A stretch of 64,000 nucleotides of DNA. Origin: Chitinophaga flava (GTDB lineage Bacteria > Bacteroidota > Bacteroidia > Chitinophagales > Chitinophagaceae). The notes under the pieces were generated by a model. The model saw only the letters and a list, made by a program, of their open reading frames with translations, was not told the origin of the DNA and ran no database searches. Made by a program: the position numbers and the translations under genes. Shown one piece after another: positions 1-7,341 of the stretch (positions are counted from its first letter, which is position 1; every line of letters begins with the position of its first letter). The stretch is from positions 1,116,001 to 1,180,000 of the forward strand of contig NZ_QFFJ01000001.1 in NCBI RefSeq assembly GCF_003308995.1, given 5' to 3'.

Positions 1-858
1 TTTCAGGAAATAATGGGCCAGAGAAGTATCACTGACAGCGATATCTACTGCAAATCTTTCGTTGAGTGCCTGGATAATCGTGTATACTTCTACGTTATCA
101 AAGTTCAGGTGACTACCTTCCCAGATACTGGGTGTAGTCAGTGAAAGACTGTCTCTGACGATACGGCTGCCATCATAGGTAATACGTTGTGCCGGTTGCA
201 AAACGGCTGTCGTTTTTTCTGTTGCCGGATCTTCCACCGCCACTTTACCGGTAATAACGGTCACCTCTGTACGATTACCCTGCATCTTTACACTGAAGCT
301 GGTGCCCAACACGCGTGTTGTCAGCTCTCCAGCTTCCACTGTAAAAGGCAGGGAAGACCGGGTGGCCACGTCGAAGAATACCTCTCCGGTCATGGATACA
401 CGACGATGTTTGCTGCCAAAATCATCGGCATACAACAAACGTGCGCCTGGCTTGAGCCATACAATGGTACCGTCAGACAACTGATACTGCCGGATGTTGG
501 TGGATGTGTTGGAAATTGCCTGCATAGGAGGTTGACCAGCAGGAGTACCGCGATCTTTGGAAAACCAGTAGTAACCGGCTCCCCACAGTACGAGCACCAC
601 AGCGGCGGCTTGCAGTACACGGTACAATACTTTCAGGTGTTTTCCGGGTACGGACGGCTGGCCCGTTTGCTGCAAAACCTGGTCCAGCATCCGCTGCCCC
701 AGGGCGGTCTGCTCTTCCGCCGACAGCTCCTGCAACGGATCTGCAGCTCCTTCAAAAGAGGCATACCATTGCTGTATCTGCAAGGCTTCTGCATCGGTAC
801 ATTGCCCATCCAGGTATTTCCGGATCAGTTCTGGTGGTGGAATATTGATTTCTTTCAT
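1..858 (-). CDS. FecR family anti-sigma factor (3' end outside window)
   Basis: Inner-membrane regulator that receives a signal from an outer-membrane TonB receptor and controls the cognate ECF sigma factor. The frame opens with MKEINIPPPELIRKYLDG at 858 and stays open to base 1, giving 286 visible residues. In order there is a cytoplasmic N-terminal region (about 1-80), one membrane segment (about 82-100, rich in Ala/Val/Leu and ending GAGYYWF), a periplasmic FecR beta domain (about 115-220, with YQLSDGTIVWLKPGARL and GEVFFDVA) and the beginning of the C-terminal DUF4974 domain (LNFDNVEVYTIIQALNERF). The ECF sigma gene lies 110 bp upstream on the same strand, the usual order in Bacteroidota. 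A SusC/SusD-like pair would be expected beyond the window edge; that is inference. Confidence 0.93.
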   Translation of the reverse strand, partial: MKEINIPPPELIRKYLDGQCTDAEALQIQQWYASFEGAADPLQELSAEEQTALGQRMLDQVLQQTGQPSVPGKHLKVLYRVLQAAAVVLVLWGAGYYWFSKDRGTPAGQPPMQAISNTSTNIRQYQLSDGTIVWLKPGARLLYADDFGSKHRRVSMTGEVFFDVATRSSLPFTVEAGELTTRVLGTSFSVKMQGNRTEVTVITGKVAVEDPATEKTTAVLQPAQRITYDGSRIVRDSLSLTTPSIWEGSHLNFDNVEVYTIIQALNERFAVDIAVSDTSLAHYFLK

Positions 859-968
859 AACGTTTACAGGTACACGTACTATCATACATGCCCTTATAGA
901 GATAGACAGGTAAGTAAGAAAGAACCCTGAGTGCTGACGAAAATATTTTTTTTAAGGAGAAAAAACAA

Positions 969-1538
969 TTACAGAAAAAGGCTTACAAGGGCATCTTTCA
1001 ACTGCCCTTTTAGTATCTTCAAAGCCTTTGTGAGATGGCTTTCTACTGTTTTCTCAGAGATCTGCATCCGTGCAGCAATCTCTCTGTTAGGAATATGTTG
1101 TTGCCGGCTCATCAGATATACTTCCCGGCATTTGGAGGGGAGTCTGGCTACCTGTCTGGCGAGCAATCCGGATAGGTCGTTGCTGTTGATAGCTTCTTCC
1201 ATGGAATGATCTTGTTCGGTAGCGGTGGCTTTCAATTGTTCACGGTATCTTTTGCGTACATCTTCTTTTTCAAAATGATTCAGCACCTGATTGCGGATCG
1301 AAGTATACAGATAAGCCTGCAAGGATACATTAACCTGTAATAGCGAACGGTTCATCCACAAACCGGTGAACAGGTCCTGTATCATCTCTTCCGCCAGCTC
1401 TCTGGATTTCACCCGCCTAGAAGCAGCCGTATAAAGCCCCCGCCAATAACGCTGATAGATCTCTACAAAAGCAGCAGTACTTTCTTCCCTGAGAAGCGCT
1501 AACAACTCATCATCTGTATATCGCTCCATTTTCCCCAT
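969..1538 (-). CDS. RNA polymerase ECF sigma-70 factor, FecI-like
   Basis: Alternative sigma factor of 189 residues, the normal ECF length. Region 2 spans about residues 8-100 (FVEIYQRYWRGLYTAASRRV, then LAEEMIQDLFTGLWMNR). Region 4 spans about 115-180 and contains the helix-turn-helix REIAARMQISEKTVESHL. The gene is followed by fecR on the same strand, so the pair forms a typical cell-surface signalling module that is kept silent by FecR until the outer-membrane receptor binds its ligand. The ATG at 1538 is used; a second in-frame ATG lies three codons later. The upstream region is AT-rich and shows only a degenerate -7 box. Confidence 0.95.
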   Translation of the reverse strand: MGKMERYTDDELLALLREESTAAFVEIYQRYWRGLYTAASRRVKSRELAEEMIQDLFTGLWMNRSLLQVNVSLQAYLYTSIRNQVLNHFEKEDVRKRYREQLKATATEQDHSMEEAINSNDLSGLLARQVARLPSKCREVYLMSRQQHIPNREIAARMQISEKTVESHLTKALKILKGQLKDALVSLFL

Positions 1539-1720
1539 ATTTCACTATTAAAATCCCGGTTGGTATGTTTTGGTTGTGCAAACAAAATAGGGAAAATTAG
1601 CAATTAATTCACCCCACACTTTTGGGGTATATCATTAACAACAGCCATCATGGCCCAACCAAACAGAAACAAGTGAAAATTGCGTCAGAAAACAACAAAA
1701 TGATACCGGCATCATCCACA

Positions 1721-1747
1721 ATCCCAGGGCTGAAGCCCTGGGCTATA
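1721..1747 (+). repeat. REP-like palindrome, family 1, complete unit
   Basis: Perfect palindrome CCCAGGGCT-GA-AGCCCTGGG at 1723-1742, followed by CTATA. The same 27-base unit recurs in inverse orientation at 1863-1889, and a partial inverse copy sits at 1754-1772. The copies fill the 350-bp gap between the sigma factor gene and the DinB-family gene, and no gene is supported there. Confidence 0.85.
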
Positions 1748-1753
1748 ATCGTA

Positions 1754-1772
1754 TATAGCCCAGGGCTTCAGC
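1754..1772 (-). repeat. REP-like palindrome, family 1, truncated inverse copy
   Basis: TATAGCCCAGGGCTTCAGC is the exact reverse complement of 1729-1747. With the first unit it forms a 19-bp inverted repeat with a 6-base spacer (1729-1747 and 1754-1772). It lacks the outer half of the palindrome, so it looks like a broken unit. Confidence 0.8.
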
Positions 1773-1862
1773 ACATAATAGTCCTAAAAGCAAACATCTC
1801 TCAAAACCCCAAAGCCAATACCCCACCTTAAACCCAAACACACCGTCTTAGATCACAACAAA

Positions 1863-1889
1863 TATAGCCCAGGGCTTCAGCCCTGGGAT
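1863..1889 (-). repeat. REP-like palindrome, family 1, inverse complete copy
   Basis: Reverse complement of the unit at 1721-1747, with core palindrome CCCAGGGCT-TC-AGCCCTGGG at 1868-1887. Its last base is the last base of the stop codon of the DinB-family gene. The element therefore inserted exactly at the gene end, or serves as its terminator. Confidence 0.85.
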
Positions 1890-2404
1890 CACGGTAAATA
1901 CGGACGCAACAACGCAGCAATAAAAGTAAGATGATGATTATCATGCTCTGCAACAAAGTACAGGAAATCGGCCAGCGAAAGTTCCTGTCCCAATCGGGGA
2001 TGCAGGGATTTTTTCTCCAGTACTGCCACTGGAAAATGTTCTACTCTTTTGATAAAATTATCTCTGAGCTGGCGGAAGTGATATATCATTTCATTGATAG
2101 GATACTGATTGTAATGGGCGGCCCAGGTGGCTTTGTTATCAGGATCTCCCGGGCGCAGTTCATGTCCTGACTGCAAATCCTCGAGTCTGCTGTCATGCAG
2201 AATTTCTATATCGGACAGATGCCCGATATGTTCTTTCACAGACCATTTGCCGCCCTCCCGGATCTCCATCAGGTCCTCTGATACCAGTACGGTCATTTCG
2301 TCCAGCCGGGGTGCTGTGGCGCGCAGACGCTCGATAAAAAAAGGAATGTAAGCGGGAGTATACCCAAACTGAAAATGACGTTCAGACCATTTCAAAAGTT
2401 CCAT
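1889..2404 (-). CDS. DinB/YfiT-like metal-dependent family protein
   Basis: Predicted four-helix-bundle protein of the DinB_2/YfiT superfamily, 171 residues from the chosen start. Supporting features are the N-terminal family pattern MELLKWSERHF and TPAYIPFFIERLRATAPRL, the middle segment KWSVKEHIGHLSDIE with one candidate metal-ligand His, and the C-terminal VAEHDNHHLTFI with the others. Members bind Zn or Ni and include thiol-dependent transferases; the substrate here cannot be read from sequence. The frame extends to an ATG at 2494, but those 30 extra residues do not look like the family N-terminus, so 2404 is preferred. The gene stands alone, and its 3' end abuts a REP palindrome. Confidence 0.85.
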   Translation of the reverse strand: MELLKWSERHFQFGYTPAYIPFFIERLRATAPRLDEMTVLVSEDLMEIREGGKWSVKEHIGHLSDIEILHDSRLEDLQSGHELRPGDPDNKATWAAHYNQYPINEMIYHFRQLRDNFIKRVEHFPVAVLEKKSLHPRLGQELSLADFLYFVAEHDNHHLTFIAALLRPYLP

Positions 2405-2683
2405 AACAAACCATTTATCGGATTCTTTGAAGAGGTTCTCATTTATTGTAACGCCTTGCAAAAGCGAATTGTTGCCTCCTTCGGCTAGCAGCATCTTCCG
2501 TTCATATCTTTTTCCTTCCGGATATAGGCGAATGATTCAAATTAGCCGGGTAAACAAACACCAAAATCAATCACTTTTATGAGAAAATTAACCGGGCAGA
2601 TCTTATATATTCGTAAACAACAGGGATCCTGGAATCCGGCAAATGGTGTGAAGTAGGGTGATCCCCTACTCCACACGTGTTCC

Positions 2684-5395
2684 TTACAACCAGTTGTGAA
2701 AACGCCGGATGAACCAGTTCTTCACCAGCTGGGTTAACACACAATAGCTGACAAGTATTCCAATCAGGAAAGGAAAATACTGCATAGGCAAGGGTTGCAT
2801 CCGCAGTGCGCCAGCCAGTGGAGAAAACGGCAGCAGTATACCGAAGGCCATCACCAGTGTAGTCAGTGCCAGCACCGGCGCGGTGGCCCAGCTTTGTAAA
2901 AACGGAATCTTCCGGGTACGGATCATATGCACGATCAGTGTCTGTGATAACAATCCTTCTATAAACCAGCCACTCTGGAAAAAAGCCTGATGCTCCGGTG
3001 CGTTGGCTTTGAAAAAATAATATAACAAGGCAAATGTCGCATAGTCAAAAACAGAACTGATAGGTCCTATAAAAACCATGAACCGCGCAATACCGGACGC
3101 ATCCCACTTTTTAGGCTCATCAATGTATTCCTTGTCCATACGGTCCCAGGGAATGGATATCTGGGAGATATCGTACAACAGGTTCTGCACCAGCAACTGA
3201 ATAGGCAGCATTGGCAGGAAAGGCAGGAAAGCGCTCGCTCCCAGCATACTGAACATATTCCCGAAATTGCTGCTGGCCGTCATTTTGATATACTTGATGA
3301 TATTGCCGAAAGTTCTTCTGCCATAAATCACACCTTTGCGTAAAACAGTCAGGTCTTTTTCCAGCAGAATAATATCAGCACTTTCCTTGGCTATATCGGT
3401 GGCGGTGTCTACGGAAATTCCCACATCTGCTTCGCGCAGGGCGGCCGCATCATTAATACCATCTCCCATAAAACCAACAGTGTGACCTTTCGCCTGCAAT
3501 ACTTTCACCACACGGGTTTTCTGCACCGGGCTCAGTTTGGCAAAGATGCTGATGTTGTCTATTTCGCGTGTCAGCTCTGCATCAGAGATGCTATCAAGTT
3601 GAGGACCCAGCAAAATATTATTGATGGGGATACCTACGTCGCGACATATTTTTTTTGTAACGATCTCGTTGTCACCGGTCAGCACTTTCAGCGATACGCC
3701 CAGTTGATGCAGCGCTTCAATGGAAGGCTTTGCAGATGGTTTGGCAGGGTCCAGGAAACCAATAAATCCTGTCAGTATCATATCGCATTCATCGGCTACT
3801 CCGTAAGTCAGTGCCCGGCTGTCAAACTCCTTGATAGCTACCAGTAGTACCCGCAGACCTTCTTCATTCAGCTTGCGGGAAACATTGAGAATGTACCGGC
3901 GCATAGCTTCATCCAACACCATCACCTTATCATTCTCAATGTGCAGTTCTTTGTCTTCTCCGGGGTTAAAAGCATATGAACAAAGGGCCAGCATTTCTTC
4001 TACCGCACCTTTGCAGATCAGCAGGTGCTTGCCATCGCGTTGCTGCAGGATGACAGACATACGGCGGCGCTGAAAGTCGAATGGTATTTCATCTATTTTG
4101 GTAAAACGATCATCTGCCTGCAGATGCTCATGTACTTCCACATGTTCCAGTACAGCCTGGTCCAGCAGGTTTTTCAACCCGGTCTGGTGATAACTGTTGA
4201 GATAAGCCCATTTCAGCACTTCTTCATCTTCTTCGCCCAATACGTTAAGATGTCTTTCCAGTACAATTTTATCAATAGTAAGCGTGCCGGTTTTGTCGGT
4301 GCACAAAATATCCATGGCACCGATGTTCTGGATAGCGTTGAGTCTTTTTACGATCACTTTTCTTTTGCTCATGCTTACTGCTCCTTTGGCGAGGTTAGCA
4401 GTTACGATCATGGGCAGCATTTCGGGTGTCAGTCCAACGGCAACGGCTATAGCAAAAAGCAGTGCTTCTATCCAGTCGTGTTTTACCATGCCATTGATCA
4501 CAAAAATGAGTGGTACCATCACCAGCATAAATCGGATCAGCAGCCAGCTGACGCTGTTAACACCTTTATCGAAGCTGGTTTCAGCTCTTTTGCCGGTGAG
4601 TGTTTTACTGAAGGAACCGAAATAGGTCTGGTCGCCGGTATTAATAGCGATAGCGGTAGCGGCGCCACTGACTACGTTGGTACCCATGTAACAGATATTT
4701 TCCAGTTCAAAGGGCATGCGTCTTTCGGCGTCTGCAATACTGAACTCCTGCTTTTCCAGGGGAAGAGCCTCTCCGCTAAGCATGGCCTGGCTTACAAACA
4801 GATCTTTGGATTGTAACACCCGGCAATCTGCAGGTATCATATCGCCGGCAGATAGCTGGAAAATATCGCCTGGTACTATCTCCCGGATCGGGATCTCCTG
4901 ACTGCCGGTGGCATGTCTTAATACCAGCGCGGTAGTTTTTACCATGCTCTGCAGTTTTTCTGCGGCCCTGTTGCTGCGGTATTCCTGCCAGAAACGCAAT
5001 ACTGAGCTGAGTACCACCATGACACCCACCACCATCACGGTCTTATAGTCACGGTCGCCGGGAGCGGCCAAAAACACGTCCATGATGAGGGATATGATGG
5101 CGATCACGATCAGTACGCCGATAAAGGGATTAATGAAAGCCTGCAACAGCTGCCTATACCAGGCCGGTGACTTGATATGCGTGACTTCATTAAGACCAAA
5201 GAGTTTTTGTTTGGTTTGTACCTGGCTTTCTGTAAGCCCACCTTCCTGGCTGTCCAGTATACCCATACTGGTAGCCCTATCGCTCCTGGCCACGTGGCGG
5301 AGCTTTTTGGCTGCAATAATATTAAATCCGTCTGCTGTTACCTGTGTGGTAAAGGGGATATGCCGCCTGATTCTGCCTGCTGCTGTTTTAATCAT
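2684..5395 (-). CDS. mgtA: Magnesium-translocating P-type ATPase
   Basis: Inner-membrane P3B-type ATPase for Mg2+ uptake, 903 residues, the usual MgtA/MgtB length. An N-terminal cation-ATPase domain carries the LSGEALP actuator motif. The membrane core motif is GLTPEMLPMIV. The phosphorylated Asp is residue 367 in CTDKTGTLT. The TGDN motif and GDGINDAAALREADVGISV hinge follow, then a C-terminal membrane bundle after about residue 700. The gene is monocistronic and convergent with nothing close. The start is the ATG at 5395. The best -7 box (5510-5517) implies an unusually long leader of about 105 bases, and a tandem 11-bp-phased hexamer array sits just upstream of it, so activation by an OmpR/PhoP-type regulator and possibly leader control are likely (inference). 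Confidence 0.97.
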   Translation of the reverse strand: MIKTAAGRIRRHIPFTTQVTADGFNIIAAKKLRHVARSDRATSMGILDSQEGGLTESQVQTKQKLFGLNEVTHIKSPAWYRQLLQAFINPFIGVLIVIAIISLIMDVFLAAPGDRDYKTVMVVGVMVVLSSVLRFWQEYRSNRAAEKLQSMVKTTALVLRHATGSQEIPIREIVPGDIFQLSAGDMIPADCRVLQSKDLFVSQAMLSGEALPLEKQEFSIADAERRMPFELENICYMGTNVVSGAATAIAINTGDQTYFGSFSKTLTGKRAETSFDKGVNSVSWLLIRFMLVMVPLIFVINGMVKHDWIEALLFAIAVAVGLTPEMLPMIVTANLAKGAVSMSKRKVIVKRLNAIQNIGAMDILCTDKTGTLTIDKIVLERHLNVLGEEDEEVLKWAYLNSYHQTGLKNLLDQAVLEHVEVHEHLQADDRFTKIDEIPFDFQRRRMSVILQQRDGKHLLICKGAVEEMLALCSYAFNPGEDKELHIENDKVMVLDEAMRRYILNVSRKLNEEGLRVLLVAIKEFDSRALTYGVADECDMILTGFIGFLDPAKPSAKPSIEALHQLGVSLKVLTGDNEIVTKKICRDVGIPINNILLGPQLDSISDAELTREIDNISIFAKLSPVQKTRVVKVLQAKGHTVGFMGDGINDAAALREADVGISVDTATDIAKESADIILLEKDLTVLRKGVIYGRRTFGNIIKYIKMTASSNFGNMFSMLGASAFLPFLPMLPIQLLVQNLLYDISQISIPWDRMDKEYIDEPKKWDASGIARFMVFIGPISSVFDYATFALLYYFFKANAPEHQAFFQSGWFIEGLLSQTLIVHMIRTRKIPFLQSWATAPVLALTTLVMAFGILLPFSPLAGALRMQPLPMQYFPFLIGILVSYCVLTQLVKNWFIRRFHNWL

Positions 5396-5509
5396 TGTCG
5401 TAAAGAATTTAATGGTCAGCTAAGGCGGCCCGGGAAGAAGGACACCTCAGCTTCTGTAACCGGTGGTTCCGGGTCCTGAGTCCATATGATACAAGTTTGT
5501 TGACACCAA
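5396..5509 (-). promoter_or_regulatory. Long mgtA 5' leader with candidate hairpin
   Basis: Transcript leader inferred from the -7 box at 5510-5517. In sense orientation it contains GCTGAGG pairing with CCTTAGC (7 bp including one G-U) around a C-rich loop, about 20-45 bases before the ATG. Most other promoters seen in this window lie within 5-50 bases of their start codon, so a leader this long stands out. I could not match it to the M-box riboswitch consensus. Confidence 0.4.
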
Positions 5510-5517
5510 CAAAATTA
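5510..5517 (-). promoter_or_regulatory. mgtA -7 promoter element
   Basis: On the minus strand this reads TAATTTTG, an exact match to the Bacteroidota -7 consensus TAnnTTTG. No TTTG-like -33 element is found at the right distance, which fits a promoter that depends on an activator. Confidence 0.6.
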
Positions 5518-5529
5518 AAACAGCCCCGT

Positions 5530-5579
5530 TAAGAGAATGGTTAGAAGTTCTTTAGAAAAAAATTAGAAATTCATTAGAG
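5530..5579 (-). promoter_or_regulatory. Five direct hexamer repeats, 11-bp period: predicted OmpR/PhoP-type operator
   Basis: On the plus strand, TTAGAA occurs at 5541, 5552 and 5563, TTAGAG at 5574 and the degenerate TAAGAG at 5530. All start exactly 11 bases apart, with 5-base spacers. Read in the mgtA direction the unit is TTCTAA. Hexamer-N5-hexamer is the geometry of PhoP and PhoB boxes. The array ends 12 bases upstream of the -7 box, where a class II activator would sit. Confidence 0.65.
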
Positions 5580-5603
5580 CGCCCTGACCCGTCCTGGAAA
5601 TGA

Positions 5604-6206
5604 ACAACACTGTACAAATCCCTGCACGAACTGATACAACCCATGATCATCGTACCAGAACTGAAACATAACAGCAACATGCTGATCCGTATACAGCTTG
5701 GACAAACCGAAGCGGCGTTAAAAACCATCACTGCATTATGTAAGCAGCTGAATCCTTCTTTTCCTTTCAGTTACAGGTTTGTTGATGATGATTATAACAA
5801 ACAGTATGTCAGTGAAATAATTGTAGGAAAACTATCAGGGTTGTTTGCTGGGCTAGCCATTATTATTGCCTGTTTGGGGTTATTGGGACTAACGATGTTT
5901 ACGGCTGAACAGCGTATCCGCGAAATAGGTATCCGGAAAGTGCTGGGGGCCAGTATGGGGGCTATATTCCGCTTACTGTCCTTCAATTATCTTGGATTGA
6001 TATTGATATCGATGGTGATTGCCAGTCCGCTGGCCTGGTATGTAATGCATCAGTGGCATAGCAACTACGCCTACAGCACCACCCTGCACTGGTGGATATT
6101 TGCAATAGCGGGTCTGATTGTACTGCTGATCGCCTTACTGATGATCAGTTTCCAAACCATCAAAGCCGCTATTGCAAATCCGGTGAAAAGTCTGCGGACA
6201 GAATAA
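5604..6206 (+). pseudogene. C-terminal remnant of an FtsX/MacB-type ABC permease
   Basis: The open frame contains only the last quarter of a permease of the type found complete at 7319-9697 and 11910-14327 (about 800 residues). It aligns with them from YKSLHELIQP through FAGLAIIIACLGLLGLTMFTAEQRIREIGIRKVLGAS to the shared ending ANPVKSLRTE. It keeps the three C-terminal membrane helices and the FtsX domain. Homology starts just after an in-frame TGA at 5601-5603, and the first ATG (5643) lies inside the conserved region. The 5' part has been deleted, with the break next to the mgtA control region. If translated from 5643 it would give 187 residues without the first helix or either periplasmic domain. 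Confidence 0.85.
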
Positions 6207-6212
6207 CCACTG

Positions 6213-6863
6213 CTATTTTCTAGTCAGTTTTGTCTCATGATAAAAATCGTAGTGGACCAACTGTGTAATACCATACTCCTGCTGGGTCTTATCAATAATG
6301 GAATGCGCCACTAAGATCAGCGTGTCGCCAGACCAGGAAATTTTAAAGGTAGCGGGAACACTGGTAAGTGGCTTACCATCCGAACCAACCATAGAACTAA
6401 CACCATTGTCTGTATACATGGAATCAGTACCTATCAGTTTATATTGGCCTTTACCATTTGAGGCAGGCATATCTATCTTCCATGGCAGCTCTTCATTGGC
6501 ATCAAGTATCCCATTGGTATAAGAACGTATTTTTAATTTGGTATCTATCGAATAACTGATATTACTGGATGTTGTTGTTGTTTCATCAAAGGTAACAGTC
6601 CCTTTGTTATTGAATGATGTATAGTTTATTTCAGTAACACTTCTCATCGCATCCCCCGATAGATTCATTTCAGCAATAGATTGCCCGATCACTCTTACAC
6701 CAGCGTTTTTCCACACACCTACCAGCTTGTTGGAAGGATTGGCACCTGGAGAAGTTGGTGTTGTTGTTTCAGGATCAGGATCGGGGCCAGCCATAGGCTC
6801 TTTGGAGCAGGAAACAGCCATTACGGCCAGAAACGCAGACAGGAACAGATAGGTACGGGTCAT
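6213..6863 (-). CDS. Putative lipoprotein, lipocalin-like
   Basis: Secreted lipoprotein of 216 residues. It has a hydrophobic signal of about 18 residues with the lipobox AVSC and the acylated Cys at about residue 19. A Pro/Thr-rich linker follows, then KLVGVWKNAGV, an opening seen in lipocalin-like Bacteroidota lipoproteins, and a beta-rich body. I do not recognise a specific function. It is divergent from the HxlR regulator gene at 6964 with a 100-bp shared promoter region, so it is the best candidate target of that regulator. It converges with the permease remnant, with stops 6 bp apart. Confidence 0.8.
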   Translation of the reverse strand: MTRTYLFLSAFLAVMAVSCSKEPMAGPDPDPETTTPTSPGANPSNKLVGVWKNAGVRVIGQSIAEMNLSGDAMRSVTEINYTSFNNKGTVTFDETTTTSSNISYSIDTKLKIRSYTNGILDANEELPWKIDMPASNGKGQYKLIGTDSMYTDNGVSSMVGSDGKPLTSVPATFKISWSGDTLILVAHSIIDKTQQEYGITQLVHYDFYHETKLTRK

Positions 6864-6922
6864 TTTCGGTATTTTTTAATAACAATACATAAAAGTAATA
6901 TTTTATCCGTTAAATACCCCAC

Positions 6923-6938
6923 TGCACTTATTTGCACT
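6923..6938. promoter_or_regulatory. Direct repeat in the lipoprotein/hxlR divergent promoter
   Basis: TGCACT occurs at 6923 and again at 6933, a 10-bp period (one helical turn), in the middle of the 100-bp region between a HxlR regulator and a divergent lipoprotein gene. It is a candidate operator; the regulator assignment is inference. Confidence 0.4.
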
Positions 6939-6963
6939 ATTTTTACAGCATATTCTGATTAGG

Positions 6964-7341
6964 ATGAAAACACTTATTTCTCAACCCGCTCAATGCGATT
7001 ATAAAGGCAAAGTAAAAGCCCTGCATGATGCTATGGACATCCTGCAAGGCAAATGGAATGTACTGATTATTGCCACACTATGTTGCCTCGGCCCCAAACG
7101 CTTTACGGAGCTGCAACGCCATCTGCAGGGCATTGGCGCTAAAATGCTGACCCGTCAGCTGCAGATCCTGGAAATGAATCAGCTGGTGAAACGTACCGTA
7201 TGCCGCACCAAACCCGTCACCGTCCAATACGAGATAACGCCCTATGGTAAATCACTGGAAACGATTGTCTTGTCCATCATGGACTGGGGCCAGCAACATC
7301 GCAAACATATCATGAAAACTACTCCCGCCTTAAGCTCCTGA
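6964..7341 (+). CDS. HxlR family winged-helix transcriptional regulator
   Basis: DNA-binding regulator of 125 residues, typical for HxlR. After CDYKGKVKALHDAMDILQGKW comes the winged helix-turn-helix with the family signature GPKRFTELQRHLQGIGAKML, then TRQLQILEMNQLVKRTVC and YEITPYGKSLETIV. Many family members sense thiol or electrophile stress through a Cys near the N-terminus; here there is a Cys at residue 10. The gene is divergent from a lipoprotein gene. Its last 23 bases overlap the end of the convergent FtsX-type permease gene. Confidence 0.92.
   Translation: MKTLISQPAQCDYKGKVKALHDAMDILQGKWNVLIIATLCCLGPKRFTELQRHLQGIGAKMLTRQLQILEMNQLVKRTVCRTKPVTVQYEITPYGKSLETIVLSIMDWGQQHRKHIMKTTPALSS

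Noticed and set aside
187..930. 247-codon plus-strand open frame
   Set aside because: It runs antisense to the FecR gene, whose protein has clear domains; the plus-strand product is Cys/His-rich and looks like a mirror frame.
1622..1831. 69-codon open frame over the family 1 palindromes
   Set aside because: It is made of REP sequence and low-complexity DNA with no protein-like features.
2579..2656. 25-codon open frame MRKLTGQILYIRKQQGSW... before the mgtA end
   Set aside because: Too short, without a convincing promoter or coupling; could be chance.
5396..5509. M-box (Mg2+) riboswitch in the mgtA leader
   Set aside because: The conserved M-box core segments are not found; only a short hairpin is present, so it is listed as an undefined leader.
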